Under the pieces are notes generated by a model. It was given only the letters and a program-made list of their open reading frames with translations, searched no databases and was not told the origin of the DNA. DNA of 64,000 bases from NCBI RefSeq assembly GCF_017743865.1, contig NZ_JAGHRJ010000001.1, positions 1,178,001-1,242,000 of the forward strand, given 5' to 3'. Both the position numbers and the translations under genes were made by a program. The DNA is from Labrenzia sp. R4_2 (GTDB lineage: Bacteria > Pseudomonadota > Alphaproteobacteria > Rhizobiales > Stappiaceae). Below are positions 33,548 to 43,983 of the stretch, piece after piece (the stretch's first letter is position 1; each line of letters opens with the position of its first letter).

Positions 33548-34390
33548 ATGCCTGATCAAGACCTTCCAGCCAAGACGAAAAGCAATCTGCAGCTGCGGGT
33601 TCTGTCTGCAGCGGTTTTGGGGCCACTGGTTCTTGGACTGATTTATCTGGGCGGATGGGCCTATGCGGTCCTTGTGTTGGCGGCTGCTATTCTTTTCCTG
33701 TCAGAGTGGTTTACGATCACCGGGACCAAGCAGACATCGGTTCCCGCGATCGCCGGGCAGGTAGCCCTCGTCGGAGCATGTGGTCTGAAGCTTTTCGGTT
33801 TTCACGTTGAGGGACTGTTGGTCGTGGCTGCTGGCGCGGCTGCGACGCTGGTTTTGTCCGGTTTTTCCAGGGAAGGGCGCTGGGGGGCGGAAGGTATCGT
33901 CTACAGCGGCCTAGCCCTGACAGCGCTCTTGTCCTTGCGGGCAGGCACTGGCGGTCTGGTCTTCACTTTCTTTTTGTTCTTTGTGGTTTGGGCGACAGAT
34001 ATCTTTGCTTATTTCACCGGCCGGGCAATTGGCGGCCCCAAACTCTGGGCAAAGGTGTCGCCGAAGAAAACCTGGTCTGGTGCAATCGGCGGCCTTACCA
34101 TCGCAATCGTTTTCGGTGTCGGCGTCGCGGCAATCAGCGGAGCCAGTCAACTTGTGACCTGGGCCGTGCTTGCGGCTATCCTGTCAATTGTCTCACAAGC
34201 CGGTGATTTGTTGGAATCTGCGATCAAACGCCGATTTGGTGTTAAAGATTCCAGCCAGCTAATACCCGGACATGGCGGTATCATGGATCGGATTGATGGC
34301 TTGGTCGCCGCTGCTATCTTTGCGGTGCTGATCGGCCTGGTCGCCGGTGGCACGTTTGCAGATCCTTTAAACAGCTTGGCTCTATTCTGA
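33548..34390 (+). CDS. cdsA: Phosphatidate cytidylyltransferase
   Basis: Makes CDP-diacylglycerol from phosphatidate and CTP, the entry to membrane phospholipids. The 280-residue integral membrane protein has about seven hydrophobic helices and the C-terminal signature S-Q-A-G-D-L-L-E-S-A-I-K-R-R-F-G-V-K-D-S followed by P-G-H-G-G-I-M-D-R-I-D. K-K-T-W-S-G also matches the family. It lies between uppS and dxr in the usual order. Confidence 0.95.
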   Translation: MPDQDLPAKTKSNLQLRVLSAAVLGPLVLGLIYLGGWAYAVLVLAAAILFLSEWFTITGTKQTSVPAIAGQVALVGACGLKLFGFHVEGLLVVAAGAAATLVLSGFSREGRWGAEGIVYSGLALTALLSLRAGTGGLVFTFFLFFVVWATDIFAYFTGRAIGGPKLWAKVSPKKTWSGAIGGLTIAIVFGVGVAAISGASQLVTWAVLAAILSIVSQAGDLLESAIKRRFGVKDSSQLIPGHGGIMDRIDGLVAAAIFAVLIGLVAGGTFADPLNSLALF

Positions 34391-34404
34391 GTGGGAGAGT
34401 GCCG

Positions 34405-35610
34405 TTGACGGCGGAACAAGAGCAAGACTATCCGGCAAAATTGGTTCGCGTTACAGTTCTTGGCGCGACCGGATCAATCGGCCAGAGCGTCGCGGATTTG
34501 ATTGCACGTAATCCCGAACGCTTTGAAGTTGTTGCCTTGGTTGCCAATTCAAGCGCTGACGCCTTGGCGGAGATGGCGCTCCGTTTGAAGGCCAAATCCG
34601 CTATTTTGTCCGATCCGAGCAATTATGAGGATCTGAAAAACCGGCTTTCTGGAAGCGGGATCGAGAGCGCGTCCGGTGATCAAGCTGTGCTTGAGGCGGT
34701 CGACCGGGATACAGATCTTGTCATCGGCGCAATTGTGGGCGCGGCCGGTCTTTTGCCAACCATGGCAGCTATTAAGCCCGGGCGGCGAATTGCGCTCGCC
34801 AACAAGGAGTGCCTGGTGTGCGCAGGGGACCTGTTCATGGGCAAGATTGCGGCAGAGGCCGCCGAAATCCTGCCGGTCGACAGTGAGCACAACGCAATAT
34901 TCCAGGTCTTCGAGGCCTCTCACCCGGACAGCATAGAAAAGGTCATTCTGACTGCGTCTGGCGGCCCGTTCCGAACGATGGCGTTTGAAGATATGGTGCG
35001 GGTGACACCACAGCAAGCGCTCAAACACCCGAATTGGGATATGGGCGCGCGGATCTCCATCGACAGCGCTACGATGATGAACAAGGGTCTTGAAGTTATT
35101 GAGGCTCATCACCTTTTTCCAGTGAGTGCTGATCAGTTGGATGTTCTTGTTCATTCGCAATCTGCGGTTCACGGGCTTGTCCAATACCGCGACGGATCGC
35201 TTCTTGCGCAGCTCGGCAGTCCCGATATGCGCACACCGATTGCGCATTGCATGGCCTATCCGCGCCGGATGCAAGCACCGGTCGAGCGCCTGGATTTGGC
35301 GAAACTCGGATCGCTCACGTTTGAGGTACCGGACATGAAGCGGTTCCCGGCACTGCGGATCGCGCTGGAGGCGCTCCGGTCGGGCGGTACAGCGCCAGCG
35401 GTTCTAAATGCCGCCGACGAAACAGCTGTTGCGGCCTTTCTGAAGGGCGCGATCGGGTTTATGGACATCCCGGCAGCCGTCGAAGAGGCGCTATCGGCGT
35501 TTTCTGCCAAAGGAAAGCTTGCACCAGCTGCGACGGTAGAAGACGTTTTGGCGCTGGATCAGGAAGCCCGTGTTTGGACTGGGCATTGGATTTCAAGCCG
35601 CGCCGCCTAA
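34405..35610 (+). CDS. dxr: 1-deoxy-D-xylulose-5-phosphate reductoisomerase
   Basis: Second step of the non-mevalonate isoprenoid pathway: converts 1-deoxyxylulose 5-phosphate to 2-C-methylerythritol 4-phosphate with NADPH. The 401-residue product has the nucleotide motif L-G-A-T-G-S-I-G-Q-S, the metal site D-S-E-H-N-A-I-F-Q, and the loop K-H-P-N-W-D-M-G. The start is uncertain: TTG 34405 has GGGAG (34393-34397) seven bases upstream, whereas GTG 34399 is one base from it; neither is ATG. Together with uppS this gene links isoprenoid supply to the wall-carrier lipid. Confidence 0.94.
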   Translation: MTAEQEQDYPAKLVRVTVLGATGSIGQSVADLIARNPERFEVVALVANSSADALAEMALRLKAKSAILSDPSNYEDLKNRLSGSGIESASGDQAVLEAVDRDTDLVIGAIVGAAGLLPTMAAIKPGRRIALANKECLVCAGDLFMGKIAAEAAEILPVDSEHNAIFQVFEASHPDSIEKVILTASGGPFRTMAFEDMVRVTPQQALKHPNWDMGARISIDSATMMNKGLEVIEAHHLFPVSADQLDVLVHSQSAVHGLVQYRDGSLLAQLGSPDMRTPIAHCMAYPRRMQAPVERLDLAKLGSLTFEVPDMKRFPALRIALEALRSGGTAPAVLNAADETAVAAFLKGAIGFMDIPAAVEEALSAFSAKGKLAPAATVEDVLALDQEARVWTGHWISSRAA

Positions 35611-35709
35611 TTTATCCGGTGCGAAACGAATGCTGGATCATTAACGTGCCGTAATTCCATTGCTATTAAGGTAGCGCTTAAGGACTGTGCGGGAACAATC
35701 GGAAATCTC

Positions 35710-36846
35710 ATGGAAATATTTGGCTCTGCCTACGACCTTCTGATCGGCTATATGGTGCCGTTCCTGTTTGTTCTGACGATCGTCGTCTTCTTTCATGAGC
35801 TCGGCCACTTTGCCGTTGCGCGGTGGTGCAATGTGAAGGTGGATGCTTTTTCCGTTGGTTTTGGACGGGAATTGTTTGGCTGGTACGACAAACACGGCAC
35901 GCGCTGGAAAGTGTCGCTTATTCCCCTTGGCGGCTATGTGAAATTTGCCGGTGACGAGAATGCCGCGAGTGTTCCGGACCGGGAATACATTGCCAGCATG
36001 AGCGAGGAAGAGCGCAGAACAGCCTTCATCGCAAAACCCGTGTGGCAGCGTGCAGCGATCGTGGCTGCCGGTCCGATCGCCAATTTTATCTTGGCGGTCA
36101 TCATTTTTGCCGGGATCTTCATGGCCTACGGAAAGCCGCAGCTCTTGCCGGTCGTCTCCTCGGTTATCGAGGGTTCAGCTGCCGAAACAGCCGGTATTCA
36201 GACAGGTGACCGGATCCTGTCGATCAATGACAAGCCATTGTCTTATTTTGAAGATTTGAAATGGACAGTGCGCCATAATCCGGACCAGCCGCTGGTCCTC
36301 GGGATCGAGCGGGATGGGGCCGAGCTCACAGCGACAGTGGTGCCCGTTTACGTCACCGACGTCAATCAGTTCGGTGTTGAGTACCGGGAGCCGCGCATTG
36401 GTGTGGCAATCGCAAGTGACGAAAATACCCGTATCTTGAAGCAGCTCGGTGTTGGCGGCGCGCTTTGGGAAGGTGTGCTGCGTACCTACAAGATCATCTA
36501 CGATACCGTGAATTTCATCGGCGAGATCTTTGCCGGCGAGCAATCGGCAAAACAATTGGGTGGGCCGATACAAATTGCGCAGGTGTCCGGAACGGTCGCT
36601 CAGTTCGGCTTGATTGAGCTCATCAGTCTCGCTGGTTTTCTGTCTGTGTCGATCGGTTTTATCAACCTGCTCCCAATCCCGATTCTCGACGGTGGCCATC
36701 TGGTGTTCTACGCGGCTGAAGCTATCCGTGGAAAACCACTCAACGAGAAGGTGCAGGAAGTCGGATTTCGCATCGGTTTGGGCCTCGTACTAATGCTTAT
36801 GGTGTTCGCGACTTGGAACGATATCTGGCGATTAATGAGCCTTTAA
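35710..36846 (+). CDS. rseP: RIP metalloprotease RseP
   Basis: Intramembrane site-2 protease that cleaves membrane-anchored regulators, for example anti-sigma factors in the envelope stress response; called MmpA in Caulobacter. The 378-residue protein has the zinc motif H-E-L-G-H in its first helix (about residue 30), a single PDZ domain (S-V-I-E-G-S-A-A-E-T-A-G-I-Q-T-G-D-R-I) where E. coli has two, and the third-ligand region N-L-L-P-I-P-I-L-D-G-G-H near the C terminus. bamA follows. Confidence 0.95.
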   Translation: MEIFGSAYDLLIGYMVPFLFVLTIVVFFHELGHFAVARWCNVKVDAFSVGFGRELFGWYDKHGTRWKVSLIPLGGYVKFAGDENAASVPDREYIASMSEEERRTAFIAKPVWQRAAIVAAGPIANFILAVIIFAGIFMAYGKPQLLPVVSSVIEGSAAETAGIQTGDRILSINDKPLSYFEDLKWTVRHNPDQPLVLGIERDGAELTATVVPVYVTDVNQFGVEYREPRIGVAIASDENTRILKQLGVGGALWEGVLRTYKIIYDTVNFIGEIFAGEQSAKQLGGPIQIAQVSGTVAQFGLIELISLAGFLSVSIGFINLLPIPILDGGHLVFYAAEAIRGKPLNEKVQEVGFRIGLGLVLMLMVFATWNDIWRLMSL

Positions 36847-37019
36847 GCGGGGAGCCGTGACATTGACGCAACGTCCTCTGACTAAATCGATTTCGGCGTC
36901 CAACTGCTGTTGCGTTATCGGTAAAAACCTATAAAACATGGATCGATTTTTGGGATTCTCCGGGGGTGATCGGATGAATTCCGAGACGGGGTTTTAAAAA
37001 ACAAAGGCATAGCGCACTG

Positions 37020-39398
37020 ATGCAGCGATTGCAGAAACACTTGAGAGCCGCAATTTTGGCGACCGCGGTTCTCTCAGCCGGATCGTTTGTTCCGGGCAAC
37101 TTTGGTCCGTTCGCGGGGGCAACGCAGGCGGAAGCCGCTGTTGCGCGCAACATCGAAGTTCGCGGCACGAGCCGGATCGAGGAGGATACGGTCATCAGCT
37201 ACATGACCATCGTTCCCGGCCGCTCCTATGGCGCGGCTGATGTCGATGAGTCTTTGAAGGCGCTGTATGCAACCGGTTTGTTTGCCACGGTAGAAATCAC
37301 CCCACGTGGCAGCACCGTCATCGTGACCGTGACCGAGAACCCGATGATCACCCGCGTCTCCTTTGAGGGGAACCGGAAGATCAAGGACGATGCGCTTGCT
37401 ACGGCTGTTCGTTCCCAGTCGCGGTCCATGCTCTCTCGCGCTAAAGTCCAGTCCGACGTCCAGAGCATTTTGGAAGCTTACCGCCGCAGCGGCCGTTATG
37501 GCGCTGCCGTTGAGCCGAAGATCATTGAGCGCGGGCAGAACCGTGTCGATCTGGTCTTTGAAATCAATGAAGGTGCGAAGACCGGTGTGGAACGCATCAG
37601 CTTCATCGGCAACAACTCGTTCAGCGACGGCCGTCTTCGGGATGTGATCCGGACCCGCGAGAGTGGGTTGCTGAGCTGGTTGCGCAGCACCGACACATAC
37701 GACCCTGATCGTCTGGCTGCGGACGAAGAGCTGCTGCGCCAATACTACAACAACAAGGGCTATGCGGATTTCCGTATCGTCTCCGTAAGTGCTGATCTCG
37801 ACCGCGAGAACAACATCTTCTACGTGACCTTCACGGTGGATGAGGGCGATCGCTACGATGTCGGCAACGTTGAGGTGGTTTCCACGATCGCCGAAGTTGA
37901 TCCGGAAGATCTGCGCCGGCTGGTGCGGACCCGCAGCGGCCGGACATTCAACGCCCTGCGCGTCGAGCAGTCCGTTGAAGACATTACGCTCCGTGTTTCT
38001 GAAGAAGGTTATGCGTTTGCCCGTGTTCGTCCGCGTGGTTCACGGAACTACGAAAACAACACGATCGACCTGATCTACTACATCGAAGAAGGCCCGCGGG
38101 CGTATGTTGAGCGCATCAACATCATCGGCAACGACCGGACCCGTGAGTATGTCATCCGCCGCGAGTTTGACGTTGCTGAAGGCGATGCGTTCAACCGCGC
38201 CCTGATCGACAAGGCTGAGCGCCGTTTGCGCAACTTGAACTTTTTCGAGCGTGTATCCATCACGACCCAGCAGGGCAGTGCACCGGATCGCGTGATTGTG
38301 AACGTGCAGGTTGAAGAAAAGCCGACCGGTGAAATCTCCTTCGGTATCGGTTACTCCACGACCGATGGTGTGGTCGGTGACATCTCCCTGACCGAGCGCA
38401 ACTTCCTGGGCCGTGGCCAGTACGTTAAAATCGGTGTTGGTGGTGGTTCCGATACCCAGACCTACGAGTTCCGGTTCATCGAGCCGTTCTTCATGGGCCG
38501 CCGGGTCGCGCTGGACCTCGATGTCTACCGTCAGGTGAATGATGCCAACAGCTACCGGTCTTTTGACGAAGAGCGGACAGGCGGTGGCTTCGGCTTTACC
38601 CTGCCGCTGCGCGAAGATGAGACAACACTCCGTCTGTTCTATGCAATCTACGAAGAGAAGAACACCGACGGCAAATATGGCTCGACCGGGATCAATAACT
38701 GTAGCACTGCCAACCTCTCGCTGGCTGTCTGTGACTCCCTTGGAACATACCTGACCTCGCTGGTTGGTTATGAGCTGCGCTACAACACGCTTGACCGCAA
38801 CCTGAACCCGACGGACGGCATCTATGCCTCCTTCAGACAGGAATTTGCCGGTGTTGGTGGTGACAGCCAGTACATCAAGAGTGAAATCCAGGCACGTGCC
38901 TACAAGGAAATCCTCGCTGACTACGGCCTCGTCGGCAGCGTTCAGTTCCGTGGTGGTAACATCATCGGCCTCAATGAGCGTCTTCGGGTGTCCGAGCAGT
39001 TCATGCTTGGTGGTAACCTGATCCGCGGCTTTGAAAACCGGGGTATCGGCCCTCGCGATGCGACTTCCGACGACGCGATCGGCGGCCGTTGGTACTTTGC
39101 GGCGACAACTGAAGCACAGTTCCCGATCCCGGGCATTCCGAAAGAACTGGGTCTTGGTGGTGCACTGTTTGCCGATGCCGGCTCTCTGTGGGATGCCGAC
39201 AACGAATTGGTTGATATCGTTGAAGCTGGCGGCGGCCGGATCCTTTCCAATGGATTTGACCTGCGTGCTTCAGTCGGTTTCGGTATCCGGTGGCAGTCGC
39301 CATTCGGTCCGCTCAAGGCAGACTTTGCTTACCCGCTCCTGAAAGAAGACTCTGACCGCACCCAGGTGTTCCGCCTGAGTGGTGGCACCACCTTCTAA
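37020..39398 (+). CDS. bamA: Outer membrane protein assembly factor BamA
   Basis: Central pore and chaperone of the machine that inserts beta-barrels into the outer membrane. The 792-residue protein has an N-terminal signal region ending around Q-A-E-A-A-V-A-R-N, five POTRA domains (repeated V-R-G-T-S-R-I, F-E-G-N-R-K-I, F-I-G-N-N-S-F, V-E-V-V-S-T-I, I-I-G-N-D-R-T openings) over about residues 40-440, and a C-terminal barrel ending in an aromatic (G-G-T-T-F). The conserved V-R-G-F motif of the L6 loop appears as I-R-G-F-E-N. About 170 bases upstream carry a TATAAA at 36929-36934 as a possible -10 element. Confidence 0.96.
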   Translation: MQRLQKHLRAAILATAVLSAGSFVPGNFGPFAGATQAEAAVARNIEVRGTSRIEEDTVISYMTIVPGRSYGAADVDESLKALYATGLFATVEITPRGSTVIVTVTENPMITRVSFEGNRKIKDDALATAVRSQSRSMLSRAKVQSDVQSILEAYRRSGRYGAAVEPKIIERGQNRVDLVFEINEGAKTGVERISFIGNNSFSDGRLRDVIRTRESGLLSWLRSTDTYDPDRLAADEELLRQYYNNKGYADFRIVSVSADLDRENNIFYVTFTVDEGDRYDVGNVEVVSTIAEVDPEDLRRLVRTRSGRTFNALRVEQSVEDITLRVSEEGYAFARVRPRGSRNYENNTIDLIYYIEEGPRAYVERINIIGNDRTREYVIRREFDVAEGDAFNRALIDKAERRLRNLNFFERVSITTQQGSAPDRVIVNVQVEEKPTGEISFGIGYSTTDGVVGDISLTERNFLGRGQYVKIGVGGGSDTQTYEFRFIEPFFMGRRVALDLDVYRQVNDANSYRSFDEERTGGGFGFTLPLREDETTLRLFYAIYEEKNTDGKYGSTGINNCSTANLSLAVCDSLGTYLTSLVGYELRYNTLDRNLNPTDGIYASFRQEFAGVGGDSQYIKSEIQARAYKEILADYGLVGSVQFRGGNIIGLNERLRVSEQFMLGGNLIRGFENRGIGPRDATSDDAIGGRWYFAATTEAQFPIPGIPKELGLGGALFADAGSLWDADNELVDIVEAGGGRILSNGFDLRASVGFGIRWQSPFGPLKADFAYPLLKEDSDRTQVFRLSGGTTF

Positions 39399-39422
39399 GA
39401 AGCGGTTTCTACCCAAAAACCG

Positions 39423-39454
39423 ACGGCCGCCGCATCAAACGGCGGCCGTTTTTG
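39423..39454 (+). terminator. Rho-independent terminator after bamA
   Basis: Perfect 10-bp G/C-rich stem (39423-39432 with 39440-39449), seven-base loop and TTTTT. It lies between bamA and lpxD although both belong to one functional block, so lpxD may need its own promoter or read-through. Confidence 0.8.
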
Positions 39455-39498
39455 TTACGGTCAAACCGGACCGCAGGTGTTCAAAAGAGGATATGCCG

Positions 39499-40536
39499 AT
39501 GTCCGAGCCGAAATTCTTTCACTTTCCAGAAGGTATACGCCTCGGCGATATTGCCGGTTGGGCAGAGGCCGAACTGGTGAACGGTGCACCGGAAACCGAA
39601 ATCACCGGAGTTGCCCCGCTTGAAGACGCCGGTGCGGGCATGCTGGTGTTTTTCGACAATACGGCCTACCTCGACGCGCTAACCACCACTGCGGCAGCCG
39701 GCTGCCTGGTTAGTACACGCCACAAGGAAAAGGTTCCCGCAGGCGTTGCTGCGCTTGTGTGCAAGGACGCCTACCGGTCTTGGGCCAAAGTGCTGGCTCA
39801 TCTCTTTCCCGAGGCAATGGTTCCGCGTGATCATGGTGTCGAAGGCGTATCCGAGCGCGCATCGGTCGATGAGACTGCAAGTCTTGAAGACGGTGTGTGC
39901 GTAGAAACTGGGGCGGTTATCGGGGCAGGCGCAGAAATTGGTGCAGGGACTGTCATTCGCAGCAATGCGGTGATCGGGGCAGGTGTGCGTATCGGCCGTG
40001 ACTGTGTCATTGGCGCCAATTGTTCCGTCCAGCATTCAATCTTGGGCAATCGCGTTTATCTTCACCCCGGTGTGTGCTGCGGGCAAGATGGCTTCGGCTA
40101 CGCCATGGGTCCGGGCGGGCACTTGAAAGTGCCGCAAGTCGGGCGGGTTGTGATACAGGATGACGTGGAGATTGGCGCCAACACCACCATTGACCGCGGG
40201 GCTAACCGCGACACAGTGATTGGTGAAGGCACGAAGATCGATAACCAGGTCCAGATTGGCCACAATGTCGTCATTGGCCGTCATTGCGTCATAGTCTCCC
40301 AGGTCGGTATCTCCGGCAGCGCAACGCTTGAAGATTATGTGGCGATTGGCGGACAGAGCGGTGTGGGCGGCCACGTGACCATCGGCATGGGCGCTCAGGT
40401 TGCGGCGGTCAGCGTTGTCAGCGAAAGCCTGGAGGCCGGCGGACGTTATGGCGGAACGCCCGCAAAACCTGTGAAACAATGGTTCCGCGAAGTTGCTGCG
40501 GTCAGAAAACTTGCAGAACGCGGCGGCAAATCGTAA
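39499..40536 (+). CDS. lpxD: UDP-3-O-(3-hydroxyacyl)glucosamine N-acyltransferase
   Basis: Third step of lipid A synthesis, adding the N-linked hydroxyacyl chain. The 345-residue protein has a short N-terminal uridine-binding domain and then a left-handed beta-helix of hexapeptide repeats ([16 protein letters not shown] and many more), with the catalytic histidine region [12 protein letters not shown] 39499 is preferred over ATG 39493 because AGAGG (39486-39490) is eight bases away from it and only two from the other. Confidence 0.94.
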   Translation: MSEPKFFHFPEGIRLGDIAGWAEAELVNGAPETEITGVAPLEDAGAGMLVFFDNTAYLDALTTTAAAGCLVSTRHKEKVPAGVAALVCKDAYRSWAKVLAHLFPEAMVPRDHGVEGVSERASVDETASLEDGVCVETGAVIGAGAEIGAGTVIRSNAVIGAGVRIGRDCVIGANCSVQHSILGNRVYLHPGVCCGQDGFGYAMGPGGHLKVPQVGRVVIQDDVEIGANTTIDRGANRDTVIGEGTKIDNQVQIGHNVVIGRHCVIVSQVGISGSATLEDYVAIGGQSGVGGHVTIGMGAQVAAVSVVSESLEAGGRYGGTPAKPVKQWFREVAAVRKLAERGGKS

Positions 40537-40574
40537 ACGGACAGCAGTTCACACATCCAATTACTTGAAGAGTT

Positions 40575-40592
40575 TTGGCGGACCTCCGCCAA
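40575..40592 (+). other. Hairpin just before the fabZ ribosome site
   Basis: Seven base pairs, TTGGCGG (40575-40581) with CCGCCAA (40586-40592), four-base loop, ending ten bases before ATG 40603. It could affect access to the ribosome site or separate lpxD from fabZ; no T run follows. Confidence 0.35.
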
Positions 40593-40602
40593 GGGGCGAA
40601 GA

Positions 40603-41067
40603 ATGGACGAAACAGAAAAAACAACGCTCGCAACAGCGGACATCATGAAAGTCATGAAGCTGTTGCCGCACCGGTATCCGTTTTTGCTGATTGACCGGAT
40701 CATCGAGATGGACGGCGACAACAGCTGCATCGGCATCAAGAATGTCACCATCAACGAGCCGCAGTTTCAGGGCCACTTCCCGGAACGGCCAATTTTCCCG
40801 GGCGTTCTGTTGATCGAAGCCATGGCGCAAACGGCAGGCGCTTTGTGTGTTCATGCGCGCGGTGCCGATGCCCCGCCGCAACTGGTCTATTTCATGACCA
40901 TCGATAGGGCCAAGTTCCGCAAACCTGTGGAGCCGGGCGATCAGGTCCATTTTCACGTCAAGAAAATCAAGCAACGTGCCAACATCTGGAAGTTCGATGC
41001 GGTTGCCATGGTTGACGGCGCAAAAGTCGCCGAAGCCGAGGTCAGCGCGATGCTGGTAGACGCGTGA
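40603..41067 (+). CDS. fabZ: 3-hydroxyacyl-ACP dehydratase FabZ
   Basis: Dehydrates 3-hydroxyacyl-ACP in fatty-acid elongation, competing with LpxA/LpxD for hydroxyacyl-ACP. The 154-residue hot-dog-fold protein has [12 protein letters not shown] and the catalytic pair His58 ([13 protein letters not shown]) and Glu72 (L-L-I-E-A-M-A-Q). Location between lpxD and lpxA is the standard arrangement. lpxA starts six bases later. Confidence 0.96.
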   Translation: MDETEKTTLATADIMKVMKLLPHRYPFLLIDRIIEMDGDNSCIGIKNVTINEPQFQGHFPERPIFPGVLLIEAMAQTAGALCVHARGADAPPQLVYFMTIDRAKFRKPVEPGDQVHFHVKKIKQRANIWKFDAVAMVDGAKVAEAEVSAMLVDA

Positions 41068-41073
41068 GGAATT

Positions 41074-41862
41074 ATGGCTGATATCCATCCAACAGCGATC
41101 ATTGAAGACGGTGCAAATATCGGCGCCGGCGTGCGTATTGGCCCTTATTGTGTCATTGGGTCTCAGGTGACACTTGGCGACAACGTCGAACTGAAATCTC
41201 ATGTCGCGCTTGCCGGTGACACGACCATTGGCGCTGGCACCGCCATCTTCCCGTTCGCATCGGTTGGTCATCAGGCACAGGATCTGAAGTTCCGTGGCGA
41301 GGCCGCCACTCTGACGATCGGCGAAGGCTGCATCATCCGTGAAGGCGTGACGATCAATCCGGGCACCGAGGGCGGCGGACTGAGCACGACCATCGGCAAC
41401 AATTGTGCGTTTCTTGCAAATTCCCATGTCGGACATGACAGTCACCTTGGTGACCGGGTCATCTTGTCCAACAACGTGATGATCGCAGGTCACGTAACCG
41501 TCGGCAGCAACGTGATTTTCGGTGGCGGGTCCGCTGTTATTCAATTCACACGGATTGGCGACAATGCCTTTGTCGGCGGCATGGCCGGCCTTGAGAACGA
41601 CCTCATTCCGTTTGGCATGGTGACCGGTAACCGGGCGAACCTTGGCGGACTTAACCTGATCGGATTGAAACGCGCGAATTTCCCGCGTGAGCAAATTCAC
41701 GCCTTGCGGGCGGCCTATAAGGCGCTGTTCGAGAGCAACGAAGGCACTTTGCGCACGCGCGCCGAGGCAATTGCTGGAACCACTCAAGATCAGCCGCTGG
41801 TAAAGAAAGTGACCGACTTCATCCTTGAAGAGGAAGACCGGCGCTTCTGCACACCTGCTTAA
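41074..41862 (+). CDS. lpxA: UDP-N-acetylglucosamine acyltransferase
   Basis: First step of lipid A synthesis: adds 3-hydroxyacyl to UDP-GlcNAc. The 262-residue protein is a hexapeptide-repeat beta-helix (H-P-T-A-I-I-E-D-G-A-N-I-G-A-G-V) with the catalytic His in N-S-H-V-G-H-D and G-N-R-A-N-L-G-G-L-N-L-I-G-L-K-R, the family signature, followed by a C-terminal helical part. Between lpxA and lpxI are 13 bases. Confidence 0.96.
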   Translation: MADIHPTAIIEDGANIGAGVRIGPYCVIGSQVTLGDNVELKSHVALAGDTTIGAGTAIFPFASVGHQAQDLKFRGEAATLTIGEGCIIREGVTINPGTEGGGLSTTIGNNCAFLANSHVGHDSHLGDRVILSNNVMIAGHVTVGSNVIFGGGSAVIQFTRIGDNAFVGGMAGLENDLIPFGMVTGNRANLGGLNLIGLKRANFPREQIHALRAAYKALFESNEGTLRTRAEAIAGTTQDQPLVKKVTDFILEEEDRRFCTPA

Positions 41863-41875
41863 GCGGACATTGGAC

Positions 41876-42760
41876 ATGACATTGGCCGAAACCGCCTCCC
41901 ATGCTCCGGTCGCATTAATTGCCGGCAATGGCCGAATACCGTTGCAAGTCGCCAATGCCCTGGCGGCTGCAGGCCGGGAGTGCAAGGTTGTCGCGATCCG
42001 TGGGGAGGCCGATGCAGCAACACGGTCGCTCGCCTCTGCCGAGCTCGGCTGGGGAGAAATTGGCCGGCTCTATGCCTTTTTGAACAAGAGTGGCTGCCGG
42101 GATGTGATGTTGATTGGTGGTGTCTCGAAACGCCCGGATTTTGCGTCCATTCTGGGGGATCTGGGCACGCTGCGCCGGTTGCCGACCATTATTCGCGCGC
42201 TTGCCGGTGGTGATGACAGTCTGCTGACCAAGGTTATCGGTCTTTTCGAGGTAGAGGGATTTCGCGTGGTGGGGATCAAGGATGTTGCACCCGGGCTTCT
42301 CGCAGCCAGCGGCGTTTTGGGAAAGACCCAGCCGCGCGACACCGATTGGCACGACATTCAGCTTGCTTTGACCGCGACCCAGAAACTGGGTGAACTCGAT
42401 ATTGGACAGGCGGCTGTGGCCATTGGTGGCCGGGTTGTTGCTTTGGAAGGCGCGGAAGGCACCGACGCCATGCTCGAACGCTGCGCAGATTTGCGCGGCA
42501 GCGGCCGGATCCGTGCAAAGAACAAGACCGGTGTTCTGGTAAAGACCGCCAAACCCAATCAGGATTTGCGGGTGGATCTGCCCACCATCGGACCACGGAC
42601 GATTGAGCGGGCCGAAGCGGCGGGGCTGGCAGGCATTGCGATTGAAGCAGGCGGCGCCTTGATTTCTGATCGGGAGGAAACACTTGCGCAGGCAGATCGT
42701 GCAGGTCTGTTCGTCATCGGCATTGACCAGTCTGCCTTGTCTCAAGGTCCCGCCGAATGA
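41876..42760 (+). CDS. lpxI: UDP-2,3-diacylglucosamine pyrophosphatase LpxI
   Basis: Hydrolyses UDP-2,3-diacylglucosamine to lipid X, replacing LpxH in many alphaproteobacteria. The 294-residue protein starts with a Rossmann-like L-I-A-G-N-G-R-I-P-L-Q-V, has G-G-V-S-K-R-P-D-F and D-D-S-L-L-T-K-V-I midway, and V-L-V-K-T-A-K-P-N-Q-D-L-R-V-D-L-P-T-I-G-P near the C terminus, the DUF1009 pattern. ATG 41876 with AAGCGGA upstream is used. Its stop overlaps the lpxB start by four bases (ATGA). Confidence 0.93.
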   Translation: MTLAETASHAPVALIAGNGRIPLQVANALAAAGRECKVVAIRGEADAATRSLASAELGWGEIGRLYAFLNKSGCRDVMLIGGVSKRPDFASILGDLGTLRRLPTIIRALAGGDDSLLTKVIGLFEVEGFRVVGIKDVAPGLLAASGVLGKTQPRDTDWHDIQLALTATQKLGELDIGQAAVAIGGRVVALEGAEGTDAMLERCADLRGSGRIRAKNKTGVLVKTAKPNQDLRVDLPTIGPRTIERAEAAGLAGIAIEAGGALISDREETLAQADRAGLFVIGIDQSALSQGPAE

Positions 42761-43950
42761 CGACGCCAGCGGCCAACGTTATGCCCACCATTTGTATTGT
42801 GGCCGGTGAGGAATCTGGCGATCAACTCGGCTCGGAACTGATCAAGGCGCTGAACGAAAAACTCGGTCCCGGCGTGCGGTATTGCGGTGTCGGCGGAGAA
42901 CGCATGACGTCTCTTGGGCTCACCAGCTTCTTCGACATGTCCGATGTCTCGGTCATGGGACTGTCTGCGGTGCTCGCGCGCTTGCCGTTGATCGTGAAGC
43001 GCGTCTATCAGACCGTCGACGCTGCCATCGTTGCAAAGCCCGATGTTCTGATCATCATCGACAGTCCGGACTTCACCCACAACGTTGCAAAACGCGTGCG
43101 CAAACGGGCGCCGCACATTCCTGTTGTCGGTTACGTATCGCCGTCGGTCTGGGCGTGGCGGCCGGGACGGGCAAAAAAAATGAGCGTCTATGTCGACGAG
43201 TTGCTTGCGCTGTTGCCGTTCGAACCGGCAGTGCATAAGAAGCTCGGCGGACCGCGCACGCATTATGTCGGTCATCCGCTTAGTGAAAACGTTGAACTCT
43301 TGCGCCCGTCTGAAGGGGAACGCGCGCCGTTGGAGGCTGACGAGAAAGTCCTGTTGGTCTTGCCGGGCAGCCGGGGAAGCGAAATCACACGGCTTCTCGA
43401 CGTCTTTGGCGAGACAATTGCGCGGGTGAAGGCGGATATGCCGGAGGTGAGGGTGGTCCTGCCTGCGGTTGCCCATCTTGAAGACCGGATCCGGCAGGGC
43501 GTTGCCAACTGGCCAGTCCAGCCGGACATCGTGACCGGCCTTGACGCAAAACGGGCGGCCTTCCGGAGTGCGCATGCAGCTCTGGCAGCATCCGGTACTG
43601 TGTCACTGGAGCTGGCGCTTGCCGGTGTGCCGATGGTCGTGGCCTACAAGGTGGATTGGTTCTTCCGCAGGCTCAATGACCTCAACAAGGTCTTCAAATT
43701 TGCCAGCGTCGACTCTTTTGTACTCCCAAACATCATCCTGGGGACAAAGGCGATTCCCGAATTTCTTGATGATCAGGTTCAGCCGGATGTGCTTGCAACC
43801 CTTCTGACGAGCTATCTCACGGACAGTCCTGAACGCGCGGCACAGGTCGCTGACCTTAGCCGCCTAGATGACGTCATGCGGTTGTCGGATGGCTACAGCC
43901 AAAGCGCGGCCGCAGCAGACGTCGTTATCGGGTGTTTGAAAGCCTTTTAG
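42757..43950 (+). CDS. lpxB: Lipid-A-disaccharide synthase
   Basis: Joins lipid X and UDP-2,3-diacylglucosamine into the disaccharide core of lipid A. The 397-residue GT-B-type glycosyltransferase has A-G-E-E-S-G-D-Q-L-G, D-S-P-D-F, Y-V-S-P-S-V-W-A-W-R-P-G-R, H-Y-V-G-H-P-L and L-P-G-S-R-G-S-E-I, all family hallmarks. It is the last gene of the envelope block; a minus-strand LysR gene follows 33 bases later, convergently. Confidence 0.96.
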   Translation: MTTPAANVMPTICIVAGEESGDQLGSELIKALNEKLGPGVRYCGVGGERMTSLGLTSFFDMSDVSVMGLSAVLARLPLIVKRVYQTVDAAIVAKPDVLIIIDSPDFTHNVAKRVRKRAPHIPVVGYVSPSVWAWRPGRAKKMSVYVDELLALLPFEPAVHKKLGGPRTHYVGHPLSENVELLRPSEGERAPLEADEKVLLVLPGSRGSEITRLLDVFGETIARVKADMPEVRVVLPAVAHLEDRIRQGVANWPVQPDIVTGLDAKRAAFRSAHAALAASGTVSLELALAGVPMVVAYKVDWFFRRLNDLNKVFKFASVDSFVLPNIILGTKAIPEFLDDQVQPDVLATLLTSYLTDSPERAAQVADLSRLDDVMRLSDGYSQSAAAADVVIGCLKAF

Positions 43951-43983
43951 GCGCTGACACGTCTGAAATCACTACAGTCGTAA

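Noticed and set aside
40561..41985. 474-residue minus-strand frame over fabZ and lpxA
   Set aside because: Shadow of two secure genes with no domain of its own.
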